Shown in pieces: positions 33,061 through 42,223 of a stretch of 64,000 nt of DNA. Origin of the DNA: Psychroflexus planctonicus (GTDB lineage: Bacteria > Bacteroidota > Bacteroidia > Flavobacteriales > Flavobacteriaceae); assembly GCF_014640195.1 (NCBI RefSeq), contig NZ_BMGM01000006.1, forward strand, positions 1 to 64,000, written 5' to 3'. The notes under the pieces were generated by a model. The model worked only from the letters and a program-made list of their open reading frames with translations. It did no database searches and was not told the origin of the DNA. Numbering within the stretch: position 1 is the first letter of the stretch; each line of letters begins with the position of its first letter. A program made the position numbers and the translations under genes.

Positions 33061-33822
33061 ATGCATCAACTTTCTGCTGTTATCATTACTTTTAACGAAG
33101 AAGAGCATCTGGAAAAATGCTTGCAATCTCTACAAGGAATTGCAGATGAAATAGTAGTAATAGATTCGTATTCAACCGACAACACAAAACAGATTTGTCA
33201 AAAATTTGAAGTCAAGTTCATCGAACAAAAATTTCTTGGTTACTTAGAGCAAAAAAACTTTGCAATTACCAAAGCTTCACATGACTACATTTTGTCCTTA
33301 GATGGAGATGAAGCACTTTCTAAAGAGTTACAAGAATCCATTCTAGCGATCAAAAAAGATTGGAAATACGATGCATATTTTTGCAATAGAAGAAACAATT
33401 ATGCTGGATATTGGGTAAAGCATTCGCATTGGTATCCCGATAAAAAAATTCGCTTATTTAAAAAGGGAAAAGGCGAATGGAAAGGCATTAATCCGCATGA
33501 TTGTTACTGCGTTTACAATTCCAAAAGCATCGGGAAACTAAAAGGTGATATTCTGCATTGGATTTACCGAGATTTCACAGAACACAACCAAAAAGTAGAT
33601 CGATTTTCAACTATTTCAGCAAATGCATATTATCAATTAGGGAAAAAATCTTCCGTTTGGAAAATCGTTTTTAGACCAACTTGGGCATTTTTAAAGTCCT
33701 ATTTTTTAAAACTTGGTTTCTTAGACGGACTTTACGGATTTGTCATTTGTGTACAAGCTTTTCATGCTACTTTTCTGAAATACCTAAAGCTTTATGAGCT
33801 TCAGCAAAAAAACAAGGAATAA
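33061..33822 (+). CDS. Glycosyltransferase family 2 (LPS core type)
   Basis: This 253-residue GT-A enzyme opens with AVIITFNEEEHLEKCLQSL, then EIVVIDSYSTDNT and the metal-binding site LDGDEAL near residue 82. The later motif HWYPDKKIRLFKKGKGEW is typical of WaaE/KdtX-like enzymes that add glucose to the lipopolysaccharide inner core. Two hydrophobic helices near the C-terminus suggest membrane contact. Its neighbour on the other strand is a sugar kinase of the same pathway. Confidence 0.88.
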   Translation: MHQLSAVIITFNEEEHLEKCLQSLQGIADEIVVIDSYSTDNTKQICQKFEVKFIEQKFLGYLEQKNFAITKASHDYILSLDGDEALSKELQESILAIKKDWKYDAYFCNRRNNYAGYWVKHSHWYPDKKIRLFKKGKGEWKGINPHDCYCVYNSKSIGKLKGDILHWIYRDFTEHNQKVDRFSTISANAYYQLGKKSSVWKIVFRPTWAFLKSYFLKLGFLDGLYGFVICVQAFHATFLKYLKLYELQQKNKE

Positions 33823-33924
33823 GATTTTATTTTGCTCAAATAGCATTTCATTCAAAAATGACTATATAAGTTTAATTTTTTCCTTAAAGCACTTCTATTA
33901 CAAGCTAAATAAACTTCAAAGGCT

Positions 33925-33932
33925 TAACTTTG
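33925..33932 (+). promoter_or_regulatory. Promoter -7 box of the tsaC-cca-ctaA group
   Basis: TAACTTTG fits TAnnTTTG and lies 13 bases before the ATG at 33946, so the leader would be very short. Confidence 0.5.
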
Positions 33933-33945
33933 CAAAAAAATTGAA

Positions 33946-34506
33946 ATGCGCGAAGAAATCGAAAAAACCATACAAGTCCTTAAACGCGGCGGACTTATTT
34001 TATATCCTACCGATACCGTTTGGGGAATTGGCTGCGACGCTACCAATGCCGAAGCAGTAGATAAAGTTTTTGCTTTGAAAAAAAGAGCCGAAGCCAAGTC
34101 TTTAATTTGCTTGGTAAGCGATTTCAAAATGCTGAATCAATATGTAGAAGAAATCCCTGAAATGGCATACGATATTTTGAAGTATGCCGATAAACCTACC
34201 ACCATTATTTATCCCGACCCTATTCGTGTGGCGATGAATGTAATTAACGACGACAACACATTAGGAATTCGGGTTTGTAGAAATGCTTTTTGCAATAAGC
34301 TATTGAAGAAATTCAGAAAACCATTGGTTTCAACTTCAGCAAACATTAGTGGTGAGCCAACACCTCTACATTTCAATGAAATAAGCCAAACCATAAAAGA
34401 TGGTGTAGATTATATTGTTGATTTTGATAGAGATGTTAAAAACAACAAACCATCAACCATAATTAAATTAGACCTCGACGGAAAAGTAGAAGTGATTAGA
34501 AAGTAA
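33946..34506 (+). CDS. tsaC: Threonylcarbamoyl-AMP synthase
   Basis: This 186-residue YrdC/Sua5-family enzyme makes threonylcarbamoyl-AMP from threonine, bicarbonate and ATP for the t6A modification of tRNA. Motifs are LYPTDTVWGIGCDATN near residue 20, FALKKRAEAKSLICLV, the PTTIIYP segment and STSANISGEPTP near residue 128. It is the short form without the C-terminal Sua5 domain. The cca gene starts 5 bases downstream, so two tRNA-related genes are joined. Confidence 0.93.
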   Translation: MREEIEKTIQVLKRGGLILYPTDTVWGIGCDATNAEAVDKVFALKKRAEAKSLICLVSDFKMLNQYVEEIPEMAYDILKYADKPTTIIYPDPIRVAMNVINDDNTLGIRVCRNAFCNKLLKKFRKPLVSTSANISGEPTPLHFNEISQTIKDGVDYIVDFDRDVKNNKPSTIIKLDLDGKVEVIRK

Positions 34507-34511
34507 TTAGT

Positions 34512-35951
34512 ATGCCTACACCAAATTATAAAGAAGCCTTAACGCATCCCATTTTTGAAATTGTATCCGAAGCTGCAGATGAATTGAATTTGCCTGCTTT
34601 TGTTATCGGTGGATTTGTTAGAGACTTTTTTTTGAAACGCGGAAATAAAAACGATATTGATATTGTTGCGGTGGGCAACGGAATTGAATTGGCTAAATTG
34701 GTAGCTGCAAAAATTCCGAACAAACCCAAAGTACAAATCTTTAAAACCTACGGCACGGCCATGTTGAAGGCTTTTGATGCCGAAATTGAATTTGTAGGTG
34801 CTAGAAAAGAATCCTATAACGAAAATTCCCGCAATCCAGAAGTAGAACAAGGAACGCTAACCGACGACCAAAATAGACGTGATTTTACCATCAATGCACT
34901 TGCGCTTCAACTTAACCAAAAGCATTTTGGCGATTTGTTGGATCCATTTGATGGCATTTCACATTTAGGTCAAGAGTTGATTAAAACTCCATTGAATCCA
35001 GATATAACTTATTCTGACGATCCCTTACGAATGATGCGCGCCATTCGCTTTGCAAGCCAATTGAATTTTAAAATTGAAAATCATTCTTTAGATGCCATTA
35101 CCAAAAATGCAGACCGCATAAAAATTGTTTCTAAAGAACGGTTAATGACGGAATTCAACAAAATTATGTTGAGTGAAGTTCCTTCGGTGGGTTTAAAATT
35201 GATGCACAAAACCAACTTGTTGCATACAATTTTACCTGAACTCATCGCTTTAAAAGGAATTGACGAAATCGATGGTCAGCGGCACAAAGACAATTTTTGG
35301 CATACTTTAGAAGTGGTAGATAACATTGCACAAGAAACCGACGATTTGTGGTTGCGTTGGGCGGCATTGCTTCACGATATAGGCAAAGCACCCACCAAAA
35401 AATTCACCAAAAGAAACGGTTGGACTTTTCATGGTCACGAATTTATGGGAGCCAAAATGGTGTTTCAAATTTTTAAACGTCTGAAGCTCCCATTGAATGA
35501 TAAAATGAAGTTTGTTCAAAAATTAGTCTTGCTAAGTTCAAGACCAATTGCAGTGGTCGATGAAGAAACCACCGATTCTGCAGTACGCAGACTTATTTTT
35601 GATGCAGGAGATTACTTAGAAGATTTAATGATGCTTTGCGAAGCCGATATCACTACCAAAAATCCTAAACGTTTCAAACGATATCATGAAAATTTCAAAA
35701 AGGTTCGTCAGAAAATAAAAGAAGTAGAAGAACGCGACCATGTTCGAAATTTTCAACCACCCATTTCAGGTACAGAGATTATTGAATGGTTTGATTTAAG
35801 TCCGGGAAGAGAAGTTGGTGAATTGAAATCAAAAGTAAAAGAAGCCATTTTAGACGGAGAGATTCCCAATGAATATGAAGCGGCAAAGGAATTTTTGATG
35901 CAAGAAGCGGAAAAATCAGGCATTGCCTTACAAAAGAAAGAAGATGTATAG
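34512..35951 (+). CDS. cca: CCA-adding tRNA nucleotidyltransferase with HD domain
   Basis: This 479-residue enzyme adds or repairs the 3' CCA of tRNAs. The class II nucleotidyltransferase head has VIGGFVRDF, the catalytic DIDIV and NRRDFTINAL. The neck and body follow (DPLRMMRAIRFASQL). An HD phosphohydrolase domain begins at about residue 255 with WAALLHDIGKAPT and HGHEF. Both tRNAs in this window lack an encoded CCA, so the enzyme is needed. It is translationally linked to ctaA by an 8-base overlap. Confidence 0.94.
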   Translation: MPTPNYKEALTHPIFEIVSEAADELNLPAFVIGGFVRDFFLKRGNKNDIDIVAVGNGIELAKLVAAKIPNKPKVQIFKTYGTAMLKAFDAEIEFVGARKESYNENSRNPEVEQGTLTDDQNRRDFTINALALQLNQKHFGDLLDPFDGISHLGQELIKTPLNPDITYSDDPLRMMRAIRFASQLNFKIENHSLDAITKNADRIKIVSKERLMTEFNKIMLSEVPSVGLKLMHKTNLLHTILPELIALKGIDEIDGQRHKDNFWHTLEVVDNIAQETDDLWLRWAALLHDIGKAPTKKFTKRNGWTFHGHEFMGAKMVFQIFKRLKLPLNDKMKFVQKLVLLSSRPIAVVDEETTDSAVRRLIFDAGDYLEDLMMLCEADITTKNPKRFKRYHENFKKVRQKIKEVEERDHVRNFQPPISGTEIIEWFDLSPGREVGELKSKVKEAILDGEIPNEYEAAKEFLMQEAEKSGIALQKKEDV

Positions 35952-36963
35952 AAAATGGGTTAAAATATCATTAATTATCGTTTACTTGGTGATTGTAGCT
36001 GGTGCTGTGGTGCGCATGACTGGCAGCGGAATGGGTTGTCCGGATTGGCCAAAATGTTTTGGCTATTTAATTCCACCTACAGAAGAAGCTGAAATTACCT
36101 GGCAAGCCAACCAAGATTATTTTGAAGGACAAATTATTGTCTATGAAGAAAGCTTAAAAGTAGCACAAAGCGATTTTACTTCTTCAAAAGAATTCAATAC
36201 AACTAACTGGAAAAAATACGAGAAACACTCCTACTCTACTTTTAATGCCACCCATACGTGGATAGAATACATCAATCGTTTGTTGGGTGCTTTATCGGGC
36301 TTAGCCGTGTTGATTATGGCTTTGCTTTCCATTAAAAAATGGAAAGTGAAAAAACGCATTACTTTGGTTTCTTTTTTTACTTTAGGCTTGTTGTTGTTTC
36401 AGGCTTGGTTAGGTGCCACCGTGGTATATTCTGAATTATTGCCTGCAAGAATTACCATGCACATGTTGGTAGCGCTTATTATTACAGCCTTGTTAATTTA
36501 CTTGCTGAGTACAACCAAAGAAAGAAACGAAAATCAAGTATCCACAAAATTATTTAGAAACTTACTGGGCATCGGGATTTTGCTTTCGTTGATACAAGTT
36601 GCTTTAGGAACGCAAGTACGCCAAAGCGTAGACGAAATGGTTCGTGCCAACGGAAGTGAAGGGAAAATACTTTGGATAGACGACCCTGGAATCAAATTTT
36701 ACATTCACCGTTCCTTTTCTATTTTGGTGGTATTGATTAATTTGGGAATTTGGTACATCAACAAAAAGAAGAATTTAGGCTTTTCATGGACAAACTTGCT
36801 CATCCTTTTCATAGGAATAGAAGTGCTTTCAGGAATTGCCATGTATTATTTAGATTTCCTATTTGGTATGCAAGCGCTTCATTTAGTCATGGCAGCTCTG
36901 TTTTTTGGCGTACAATTTTATATCTTTATGCAAGCTTACAAAGCCAAATTGAAGACCGCATAA
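35944..36963 (+). CDS. ctaA: Heme A synthase, COX15/CtaA family
   Basis: This 339-residue polytopic membrane protein oxidises heme O to heme A for cytochrome oxidase. Eight hydrophobic helices are visible. Heme ligand histidines lie in THTWIEYINR, ITMHMLVA, YIHRSFS and ALHLVM, and the first helix bears the signature GAVVRMTGSGMGCPDWPKC. The start is the ATG at 35944, within the last codons of cca. It implies an aa3-type terminal oxidase elsewhere in the genome. Confidence 0.92.
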   Translation: MYRKWVKISLIIVYLVIVAGAVVRMTGSGMGCPDWPKCFGYLIPPTEEAEITWQANQDYFEGQIIVYEESLKVAQSDFTSSKEFNTTNWKKYEKHSYSTFNATHTWIEYINRLLGALSGLAVLIMALLSIKKWKVKKRITLVSFFTLGLLLFQAWLGATVVYSELLPARITMHMLVALIITALLIYLLSTTKERNENQVSTKLFRNLLGIGILLSLIQVALGTQVRQSVDEMVRANGSEGKILWIDDPGIKFYIHRSFSILVVLINLGIWYINKKKNLGFSWTNLLILFIGIEVLSGIAMYYLDFLFGMQALHLVMAALFFGVQFYIFMQAYKAKLKTA

Positions 36964-36988
36964 TTTCAACAAAACAAAAGATTACAAC

Positions 36989-37513
36989 ATGAGAATTTTC
37001 AGAATTCGCGCAATATTAGATGTTTTAGACGATGTTTTTAGAGATATCGAAATCAAAGAAGACAACTCTTTAGAAGATTTACACAACGTCATCAACCAAT
37101 CTTTCGGTTTTGATGGTACCGAAATGGCTTCGTTTTACGTAAGCGATGAAGAATGGAATCAAGGCGAAGAAATCGTCCTTTTTGATGTGGGTGAAGGTCA
37201 AGCTAATTCACGTTTAATGAACGAAACCAAGCTAAGTGATGTTTTATCTAAAGAACAAACCAAGCTGATTTACGTGTACGATTTTTTAAACATGTGGACG
37301 TTCTATGTGGAATTAGCCGACATTGCCACTCCAGTTGATACTACCGATTACCCCAACTTGCTTTTTGCTCAAGGTCAACTGCCTGATTCGCCACCAGAAA
37401 AACAATTTGAAGCTGAAAAATTAGACGATTTTGATGACGAATTTGAAGATGGCTTTGAAAATGATGATTTTGAAAATTTAGACGATTTTGATTTTGACCA
37501 AAATTGGAATTAG
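36989..37513 (+). CDS. Plasmid pRiA4b Orf3-like family protein
   Basis: This 174-residue protein opens with FRIRAILDVLDDVFRDIEI and has LEDLHNVINQSFGFDGTEMA and LIYVYDFLNMWTFYVEL, the marks of the pRiA4b Orf3 / IS1096 passenger family. The tail (about 135-174) is strongly acidic, almost only Asp, Glu and Phe. Despite the plasmid and transposon names, in Flavobacteriaceae this is usually a stable chromosomal gene. The function is unknown. It follows ctaA by 25 bases. Confidence 0.85.
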   Translation: MRIFRIRAILDVLDDVFRDIEIKEDNSLEDLHNVINQSFGFDGTEMASFYVSDEEWNQGEEIVLFDVGEGQANSRLMNETKLSDVLSKEQTKLIYVYDFLNMWTFYVELADIATPVDTTDYPNLLFAQGQLPDSPPEKQFEAEKLDDFDDEFEDGFENDDFENLDDFDFDQNWN

Positions 37514-37636
37514 TTTTGATTGATTATTTTATCATCAATTAGGACTGAATTTTATTTGCTTGCAATTTTACTCTTTTGCTTTTATGAACTCTTTGTCCCT
37601 AATATGTAGGCAAAAAATTCTGTGGTGAGATAATCA

Positions 37637-37662
37637 AACCACGAAGTCTCAAAGCTCAGAGA
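37637..37662. repeat. Loose copy of the CGCAAAG-type intergenic repeat
   Basis: CCACGAAGTCTCAAAGCTCAG resembles the repeats at 24591-24626 and 48308-48332 (a CACGAAG part followed by CAAAG units). The copy is degenerate. Confidence 0.35.
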
Positions 37663-37678
37663 AAAATTTCGGACTACT

Positions 37679-37975
37679 TCAAAATTTTCGTTTAAAATTG
37701 TCTTGTCTATTATCCCAAAATGATACAATTTCAATGGTGTCTTTATGTATTTCATAAAAAATCAGAAATACGCTCATTGGTATTACACGGGTTTTCCTAT
37801 TTGAAGTTAATCGACCTATAAACTCACTTTCAGCTAAGGTGTTTAATAAATTTTCTGTTTTAGCAAGTAATTTCAGACTATACTCAGCAGATTTATTTCT
37901 TTCTGTGTAAAATTCTAAATTTTCTTTGAATTCTGCTTTCGCTATATCGGACCAAATTATTTTTTTTCTAGCCAT
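37679..37975 (-). CDS. RelE/ParE family toxin
   Basis: This 98-residue protein has the ParE-like layout: a basic start (MARKKIIWSDIAKAEF), a helix with LEFYTERNKSAEYS, the GRLTSNRKTRVIPM strand and a C-terminal IEIVSFWDNRQ. It likely inhibits growth, by blocking gyrase (ParE) or cleaving mRNA (RelE); the end pattern favours ParE. The start overlaps the antitoxin end by 19 bases. Confidence 0.87.
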   Translation of the reverse strand: MARKKIIWSDIAKAEFKENLEFYTERNKSAEYSLKLLAKTENLLNTLAESEFIGRLTSNRKTRVIPMSVFLIFYEIHKDTIEIVSFWDNRQDNFKRKF

Positions 37976-38193
37976 TCTTTCATTTCTGAAATTACCTTTT
38001 CATTTAGAGAAAACTGACCATTTTTAATTTGTGCTCTACCAATCGAAATCGAATTTTCTTGTCCTGTAGACAATTGATATAAAGCTTTTTCAGATGAATC
38101 AATTATGGTTTGTAGCGCTTTTAGGAAAGTTAAATCTTCTGACTCCTTAATTCTTGAAATCAAGTCATTTTTTATTTGAGCGGTTGTATCCAT
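37957..38193 (-). CDS. Antitoxin of the ParE-type system
   Basis: This 78-residue, mostly helical protein precedes and overlaps the toxin, the usual order. The N-terminal half (NDLISRIKESEDLTFLKALQ) and the short C-terminal EMKEWLEKK helix fit small antitoxins of this group, where the C-terminus wraps the toxin. No clear DNA-binding motif is seen. Confidence 0.8.
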   Translation of the reverse strand: MDTTAQIKNDLISRIKESEDLTFLKALQTIIDSSEKALYQLSTGQENSISIGRAQIKNGQFSLNEKVISEMKEWLEKK

Positions 38194-38478
38194 AATAATT
38201 CGATTTAATTTATCTCAAAAATAATGATTTTATTTGATTCATTATTTATTCTGTTTATTTTCATTGTTTCCATTTCATGAAATAACTAAAGTTTTCAGGC
38301 TCTTTACATATTGATAGTCAGCAATTTTGTTATAATTTATTGGAATACAATCTACCAAAAAATGCAAGATCACTTGAACTGAAATACGTTTTAAGTAAAA
38401 ACACCTAGCAATTTAAGTTATTCACAAGCCTACAATAGCTGGGTAAGATTTTGCATATTTGCGCAAAATTAAAATTCG

Positions 38479-39537
38479 ATGATCAACTTATTTTCAGCAC
38501 AAATTGAAAGCCTTTCTGTTCACCGTGTGGGCAATAAAAGCCGAAATGAAAACTTATTTATTTCAAAAGAAGCTTATCCACTTTCAGACGAATTGAATCC
38601 GCTTATTAAAGAGTATTTCTTGAAATCGTTTCGCGATAAAGAAGAAAATTACTACCAATTTGTACATGAAACCGATTTAGAATTTCATGCTTTGTACAAT
38701 TTAGTAAACGAGATTTTTTTGAATCCTTTACAAGCGCATGAAGTTTCTAAAAAAATTACCACCTTGTTGTACGAGCAATCGCTTCACCAACACATAAAAG
38801 GTGGAGAAGTGTATGTGACTTATTTTGAAAATGTAATCATCGACAATGAAAAGGTAGATGCTGTGGGTATTTTTAAATCAGAATTGAAGCACGATTTCCT
38901 TCAATTTACTGAAAAAGAAAACAACCTAGACATCATTCTTCAACAAGGCGTGTATTTGAACAAGTTAGACAAAGGTGCGCTGATTATCAACAAAGAGCAA
39001 GACAAAGGCTACAAAATTCTTTCGGTAGATTCCAATAAATACGACACCAAATATTGGCTGGAAAGCTTCTTGGGAGTCGACTTTTTTCAAGATGAAAATT
39101 TCTACACAAAGAAGTATTTAAAGTTCTGTGAGAACTTTGCCAAAGATGTAGTTTTACCAGCCGAAGACAAGCAGCAAGAAGTTTTGTTTATGAATCGTGC
39201 GATGAATCATTTTGCGAGTAATGATAATTTTGATGAGCAAAAGTTTATCGGCGAAGTCATCGAAAATCCAGATTTACAACCGGAGTTTAAACACTACAAA
39301 GAGCAACAAGCACCCAAATATAAAATTGAAGACTTAGCCAATTTTCCCATTTCCAATTCAGCCGTTACCGATGCACGGAAAAAGGTAAAAAGCGTTATCA
39401 ACTTAGATACGCATGTGCAAATCAAAATGGATTTTGTGAGTGGCGAAAGTGCAGAGAAATTCATTGAAAAAGGCTGGGACGAAGATCGACAGATGTATTA
39501 TTATTTGGTGTATTTCAATAAGGAAGAGAAGAAATAA
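38479..39537 (+). CDS. Nucleoid-associated protein (YejK/NdpA family)
   Basis: This 352-residue protein belongs to the 37-kDa nucleoid-associated family. The N-terminal domain has SVHRVGNKSRNENLFIS, and the middle holds a conserved core HIKGGEVYVTYFENVIID with VGIFKSELKHDF. A helical C-terminal region follows. E. coli YejK binds DNA and interacts with topoisomerase IV; the Bacteroidota version is less well known. It stands alone. Confidence 0.87.
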   Translation: MINLFSAQIESLSVHRVGNKSRNENLFISKEAYPLSDELNPLIKEYFLKSFRDKEENYYQFVHETDLEFHALYNLVNEIFLNPLQAHEVSKKITTLLYEQSLHQHIKGGEVYVTYFENVIIDNEKVDAVGIFKSELKHDFLQFTEKENNLDIILQQGVYLNKLDKGALIINKEQDKGYKILSVDSNKYDTKYWLESFLGVDFFQDENFYTKKYLKFCENFAKDVVLPAEDKQQEVLFMNRAMNHFASNDNFDEQKFIGEVIENPDLQPEFKHYKEQQAPKYKIEDLANFPISNSAVTDARKKVKSVINLDTHVQIKMDFVSGESAEKFIEKGWDEDRQMYYYLVYFNKEEKK

Positions 39538-39577
39538 AAATTTTTGATATTGATGATTTTTGATTTGGAAATTTACA

Positions 39578-41608
39578 TTATCGTTTTATAATTTGAAAGC
39601 TTGTAGATTGATTTTCAGTTTCTACAACGGCAATATAAGTTGATGTTGAAAGCCGTACTAGATTAATATCTATTTCAGCATTATTAAATTGCTTTTCGAG
39701 CAAAAGCTTACCCGAAAGGTTGTATATCTTAACCCGTTGAATAGGTTCAGCATTAACAATCCGTAGGTTGTTTTTCACCGGATTTGGAAAATATTGCAAG
39801 GAAACAAAATCATTATTTTGAATACTTAAGGTTAAAAAAACAGTAATCGCAAATGGTTCCCTTCTACATAAGCCATCATCATTAACAGCAAAGTAATCTG
39901 TTGAATCTTCTAGTTCGGTAGTTATCGGAATTTCGTTTGTGTTGGCTACCGCATCTTCTAAACTTGCATACCAAACTATGGTAGATGGATTGATTTCTAT
40001 ATCGGCTAGTGTGCTGCCTGAAACAAAAGTTTGTTGAGCTTCTCCGGTTGGATTTTCGACCGAATTCACATTAATGCTAAGGCTTGTTTCTAGAGCACAT
40101 TCTCCTTCGTTTGGAGTAAATGTATACGTAGTTGTTTCAGTGGAATTAAATTCTGGAAACCAAGTACCAGTAATTCCATCATCAGAAATGGATGGCAATG
40201 GTGAAACCTCTTCACCTTCACAAATTGAATTATTTATCGAAAAATTAGGAATTGTACTTAACACGTCATGACCCGAAAATCCCCAACCTTTATTTACCAC
40301 AAGATTTTCAATAGCATCTTCTGCTTCAGGGCCATACTCCAAGAAAGTTGCTCCTAAAATTTTATTATTGGGTGTATTGGGATTGTTGTTCCATGCAATT
40401 AAAGTCTGGCTATAATTTCCACAGTCTAATCCTGATCGGTCCAACATTCCAAATAAATCTACATCATCATTTAAATTCCAATTCCCTAGATTGTAATTAA
40501 AAGATTCTGCTTTTAAAAACATTTCAGACATGTTTACAATGTTAGATGTATCCCAATTTTCGATAGATGAACTTCCACCATTATTGAAATTACTATCATA
40601 GGACAAATTAGAAAAAATGGGAATAAAAAACATTCGGGCGGTATTGGTTACGTTAGCCATATCCCAATTGCCAATATTCTGGTTAAAAGAATATGCTTCT
40701 CTAAACATATCAGACATATCGGTTACGCTAGATGTTTCCCAATTACCAATATCTTGATTAAAAAAAGCTGCACCTCGAAACATACCAGACATGTTTGTAA
40801 CATTAGCAGTATTCCAGTCGCCAAGATTTTTATTGAATTGATATGGTATAGACGCATTTGTTAAACCAAAGAACATTTCAGACATATCGGTTACATTTTC
40901 TGTATTCCAATTATTAATGTTTCTGTCAAAACTCTGAGCTTCTTTAAACATTTTACGCATTGTAACTACATTAGACGTATTCCAACTGCCGATATTTTGA
41001 TTGAAAAGTCTAGCATCCTGAAACATGCTCGACATATTGGTTACGCTTGAAACGTCCCATTGACTCAAGGCTTGGTTAAAGGCTCGGCAACCTTGAAACA
41101 TTCCTGACATATTTGTAATGTTTGAAACATCCCAAAAATTAATATTGAAAGGTGAATTCAATAATATGCTACCTTTAAACATATTTTTAAGGCTAGTACA
41201 ATTGGATAAATTAGGTATATCTGTTGCTGTAACTGATTCAATTTGCACAAAAGCGTCTTCCATGGTTTCCCATTCAACATCACCCCATTGACTAACATTT
41301 TTCAATCTGTAAGCAAAAAAACCGAACACATTTTTAAATGCCTTAAGGTTTTCAGATTCCATTGCCAAGGAAAAATTTTGATTGATAGGCAAATCAGAAA
41401 GTGTCACTACTGGACCTTCAAAACTTCCTGAACCAGATTCAGATGAGTTTAAAGCCTGCCATGTATAGCTAACGGGGCCATCAGTCGTAACTTCAAAAGT
41501 AATCGATGAATTACTATTTATTGTTGCCCAAGTTGTAATAAATTCTTGAGCACTTAAGCAAGTATAAAAAGCAAAAAATACAGCTGTGAAAAATAAATAT
41601 TTCTTCAT
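39578..41608 (-). CDS. BspA-like repeat surface protein with type A T9SS sorting domain
   Basis: This 676-residue secreted protein has a signal peptide (1-20, ending LSAQ). From about residue 125 to 390 there are about ten tandem units of roughly 25-40 residues with the pattern NMSxMFxxAxxFNQxIGxWxTSNVTD, the DUF285/BspA type of leucine-rich-like repeat. An Ig-like region follows (about 440-530). The last 75 residues form the T9SS type A sorting domain (YFPNPVKNNLRI ... GKLLLEKQF). Related repeats adhere to host or bacterial surfaces, so attachment is the likely role. Confidence 0.92.
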   Translation of the reverse strand: MKKYLFFTAVFFAFYTCLSAQEFITTWATINSNSSITFEVTTDGPVSYTWQALNSSESGSGSFEGPVVTLSDLPINQNFSLAMESENLKAFKNVFGFFAYRLKNVSQWGDVEWETMEDAFVQIESVTATDIPNLSNCTSLKNMFKGSILLNSPFNINFWDVSNITNMSGMFQGCRAFNQALSQWDVSSVTNMSSMFQDARLFNQNIGSWNTSNVVTMRKMFKEAQSFDRNINNWNTENVTDMSEMFFGLTNASIPYQFNKNLGDWNTANVTNMSGMFRGAAFFNQDIGNWETSSVTDMSDMFREAYSFNQNIGNWDMANVTNTARMFFIPIFSNLSYDSNFNNGGSSSIENWDTSNIVNMSEMFLKAESFNYNLGNWNLNDDVDLFGMLDRSGLDCGNYSQTLIAWNNNPNTPNNKILGATFLEYGPEAEDAIENLVVNKGWGFSGHDVLSTIPNFSINNSICEGEEVSPLPSISDDGITGTWFPEFNSTETTTYTFTPNEGECALETSLSINVNSVENPTGEAQQTFVSGSTLADIEINPSTIVWYASLEDAVANTNEIPITTELEDSTDYFAVNDDGLCRREPFAITVFLTLSIQNNDFVSLQYFPNPVKNNLRIVNAEPIQRVKIYNLSGKLLLEKQFNNAEIDINLVRLSTSTYIAVVETENQSTSFQIIKR

Positions 41609-41755
41609 AAACTTTTACATATTAGATAATAAAATTACGATTTAAAATTTTAAAACCTTAAAAAATTCAATAAAAAAGGATTTCTACTCATCATGTATTA
41701 GTCAGATTTTGTTTGATTTGAAAAAAATAAGCTTTAAAAATATTTTAGAGTTAAG

Positions 41756-42223
41756 CTAAACTATATGCTGAATCTCAAAAGAAGTATTCCTAAAACTTAT
41801 TTTGTCACCTTCCACTTTTCCCAATAATTCCTGTGCGATGGGCGTTTGTTTCGAAATGGCATAAAACGAAATATCATCTAGTTTTATTTCACCTAAACTT
41901 ACCGAAATAAAATAGTTATGTTGGGTAGTTTTTACGAAACTACCCAACTGAATTTTGTGGAGTTTTTGTTCAGTTGAAATCGAAAACAAAACTTGCTCCA
42001 ATTGTTCCAATTCGGCTAGTTGTTTCCCTAGTTTTTCACGTTCAATTTGCAGCATAGCACGACCAGTTTCGTATTTATCGCCTGCGCTGCTTTTGCTTTC
42101 GTTGGCCAAATCAGCTTGAATCTCATTCAATTGATTATGGCAGACTTGCATTCTGACTTGTAATTTTCCTAAACAAGCTGCTTTTGCTTTTTGTTTCAAT
42201 CCTAGGTCTAAATCGTTTTTCAT
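41756..42223 (-). CDS. GreA/GreB-like protein
   Basis: This 155-residue protein has an N-terminal coiled coil with Glu- and Lys-rich heptads (about 20-80), including ESKSSAGDKYETGRAML. The C-terminal domain holds SKQTPIAQELLGKVEGDKISF, which closely matches the Gre-factor C-terminal signature. The usual acidic tip of the Gre coiled coil is not obvious, so it may be a Gre-like RNA polymerase regulator without transcript-cleavage activity. Relatives are sometimes labelled 3-oxoacyl-ACP synthase, which the sequence does not support. The stop of the oxidoreductase and its ATG overlap (TAATG). Confidence 0.75.
   Translation of the reverse strand: MKNDLDLGLKQKAKAACLGKLQVRMQVCHNQLNEIQADLANESKSSAGDKYETGRAMLQIEREKLGKQLAELEQLEQVLFSISTEQKLHKIQLGSFVKTTQHNYFISVSLGEIKLDDISFYAISKQTPIAQELLGKVEGDKISFRNTSFEIQHIV

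Noticed and set aside
36750-36992. 80-codon ORF at the end of ctaA
   Set aside because: It is another frame of ctaA, which has clear membrane helices and heme ligands there.
36989-37513. Mobile-element gene because of the pRiA4b/IS1096 family name
   Set aside because: No inverted repeats or transposase are nearby; it sits right behind ctaA like a normal chromosomal gene.
40500-41200. CRISPR-like periodic DNA
   Set aside because: The periodicity is from protein repeats of the BspA-like gene; DNA repeats are not identical and have no uniform spacers.
41756-42223. Annotation as 3-oxoacyl-ACP synthase
   Set aside because: There is no thiolase fold motif or catalytic cysteine, and the C-terminus matches Gre factors.
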